A stretch of DNA of 5,425 nucleotides from Rickettsiales bacterium (GTDB lineage: Bacteria; Pseudomonadota; Alphaproteobacteria; Rickettsiales; 21-14-0-20-44-7), in assembly GCA_023301015.1 (NCBI GenBank), contig JALZVI010000021.1, forward strand, positions 1 to 5,425. The letters run 5' to 3'. This document shows positions 4,549-5,425 of the stretch, in pieces (the first letter of the stretch is position 1; each line of letters opens with the position of its first letter). The notes beneath the pieces were generated by a model. It had not been told where the DNA came from, did no database searches, and saw nothing but the letters and a program-made list of their open reading frames with translations. Both the position numbers and the translations under genes were made by a program.

Positions 4549-5425
4549 GACAAATCGTAGAAAATTCTTAAAATCATTTGCTGCAGCGGGCGTTGCGGGG
4601 ATTATCGCTAGCAAAACCGCTCCAGCGCAGGCGAAGGGTATTCAGCAGTGGAAAATGGTGATGACTTGGCCGAAGGAATTGCCGGGTTTGGGGACTGGAG
4701 CAATGCGCCTTGGGCAGCGGGTTTCGCAGCTTTCTGGCGGCAGGCTGGAGATCAAAATTTTTGGAGCAGGCGAGCTTGTGCCAGCATTGGAATGCTTTGA
4801 TGCAGTTTCGAGCGGGAACGCAGAGATGGCACATTGCGCGCCATATTATTGGCTAAATAAATCGCGTGCTGCTGCATTTTTCTGCGCTGTTCCAGGTGGA
4901 ATGACGTCTCAAGAGCTGAATGCGTGGATATATTTCGGTGGCGGGCAGCAGCTTTGGGATGAGCTTTATGCGCCATTTGGCGTGCGCAGCTTCCTTGGTG
5001 GGAACACGGGTGTGCAGATGGGTGGCTGGTTCAAAAACCCAGTTGAATCGCTTGATGATATCAAAGGCCTAAAAATCAGAATGCCTGGCCTTGGTGGCAA
5101 GGTGATTAATGAGCTAGGCGGAAATGCGCAAACAATTGCAGGTGCAGAAGTTTTCAACGCGTTGCAAACAGGCGTGATTGACGCTGCGGAATGGGTTGGC
5201 CCATGGAACGACTTAGCCTTTGGATTCCATAAAATTGCAGAAAATTACTATGGTCCCGGCTTTCATGAAGGCGGCCCAGCTTTGGAGATGATGGTTAATA
5301 TCAAGGCCTTTGAGAAATTGGACACTGACTTGCAGCAAATTGTGAAAGTGTCTGCTGCGGCGGAAAATATGGCGATGCTGTCTGAATATCAGGCCAACAA
5401 TTTGCGCTCTGCCGAAATTTTGAAG
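4547..5425 (+). CDS. TRAP transporter solute-binding protein, TakP/DctP type (cut by window edge)
   Basis: Periplasmic binding protein of a tripartite ATP-independent (TRAP) transporter, which delivers an organic acid to a DctQM-type membrane pair driven by an ion gradient. The first 293 residues are present with no stop; the gene runs off the right edge. Residues 1-29 form a Tat signal with NRRKFLK, a hydrophobic region AAAGVAGIIA and a likely cleavage site AQA|K after residue 29. The mature part reads through the family's conserved blocks: WPKELPGLG (41-49), GELVPALECFDAV (75-87), YYW (100-102), GGGQQLW (131-137), GGNTGVQMGGWF (151-162), LKIRMPGLGG (175-184, with R178 the expected carboxylate-binding arginine), EVFNALQTGVIDAAEWVGPWND (201-222) and HEGGPALE (240-247). 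E215 and W216 correspond to the ligand and cation site of TakP-like proteins, which suggests a 2-oxo acid or hydroxy acid ligand, but the substrate is not proven. It is divergent from pilin B. No Shine-Dalgarno sequence is seen. TRAP membrane subunits are expected beyond the window. Confidence 0.92.
   Translation, partial: MTNRRKFLKSFAAAGVAGIIASKTAPAQAKGIQQWKMVMTWPKELPGLGTGAMRLGQRVSQLSGGRLEIKIFGAGELVPALECFDAVSSGNAEMAHCAPYYWLNKSRAAAFFCAVPGGMTSQELNAWIYFGGGQQLWDELYAPFGVRSFLGGNTGVQMGGWFKNPVESLDDIKGLKIRMPGLGGKVINELGGNAQTIAGAEVFNALQTGVIDAAEWVGPWNDLAFGFHKIAENYYGPGFHEGGPALEMMVNIKAFEKLDTDLQQIVKVSAAAENMAMLSEYQANNLRSAEILK

Overview
The window looks like a chromosomal segment of an alphaproteobacterium or a close relative with moderate to low GC. 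This rests on the style of the ArgS N-terminus, the short IspH, the TakP-like TRAP binding protein and the pair of 'RDLxQY...PGD' prepilins. It is inference from protein style only, because no rRNA or marker search could be run. Base composition is uneven by eye: argS, ispH and the TRAP gene are richer in GC, while the two pilin genes and the spacers around them are clearly AT-rich.

Layout from left to right. The 5' part of argS (arginyl-tRNA synthetase) runs leftward off the edge and has a good promoter directly before its ATG. Next is a UUCG-loop intrinsic terminator that ends a leftward gene for a small exported single-span membrane protein of unknown function. Divergent from that gene is ispH (last step of the MEP isoprenoid pathway), followed after 14 nt by an unrecognised 381-aa gene with a twin-arginine-like N-terminus. 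Converging on these from the right are two leftward paralogous prepilin-like genes. The downstream pilin carries a perfect in-frame 57-bp tandem duplication in its N-terminal helix. Divergent from the upstream pilin, across a 48-bp AT-rich spacer full of inverted repeats, is a Tat-exported TRAP transporter solute-binding protein of the TakP type that runs off the right edge.

The genes do not form one pathway. They are two housekeeping genes (argS, ispH), two small unknowns, a pilin pair and the start of a likely TRAP uptake operon. The most interesting signals are at the DNA level. (1) The pilin duplication is absent from its neighbouring paralogue. (2) Both pilin genes carry a copied promoter with identical internal spacing. 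(3) A perfect 9-bp inverted repeat overlaps the TRAP start codon. (4) None of the seven starts has a Shine-Dalgarno sequence, and several candidate -10 boxes sit only 6-9 nt from the ATG, which suggests leaderless mRNAs. I see no mobile element, CRISPR array, tRNA or rRNA, and no gene-free stretch over 300 bp.
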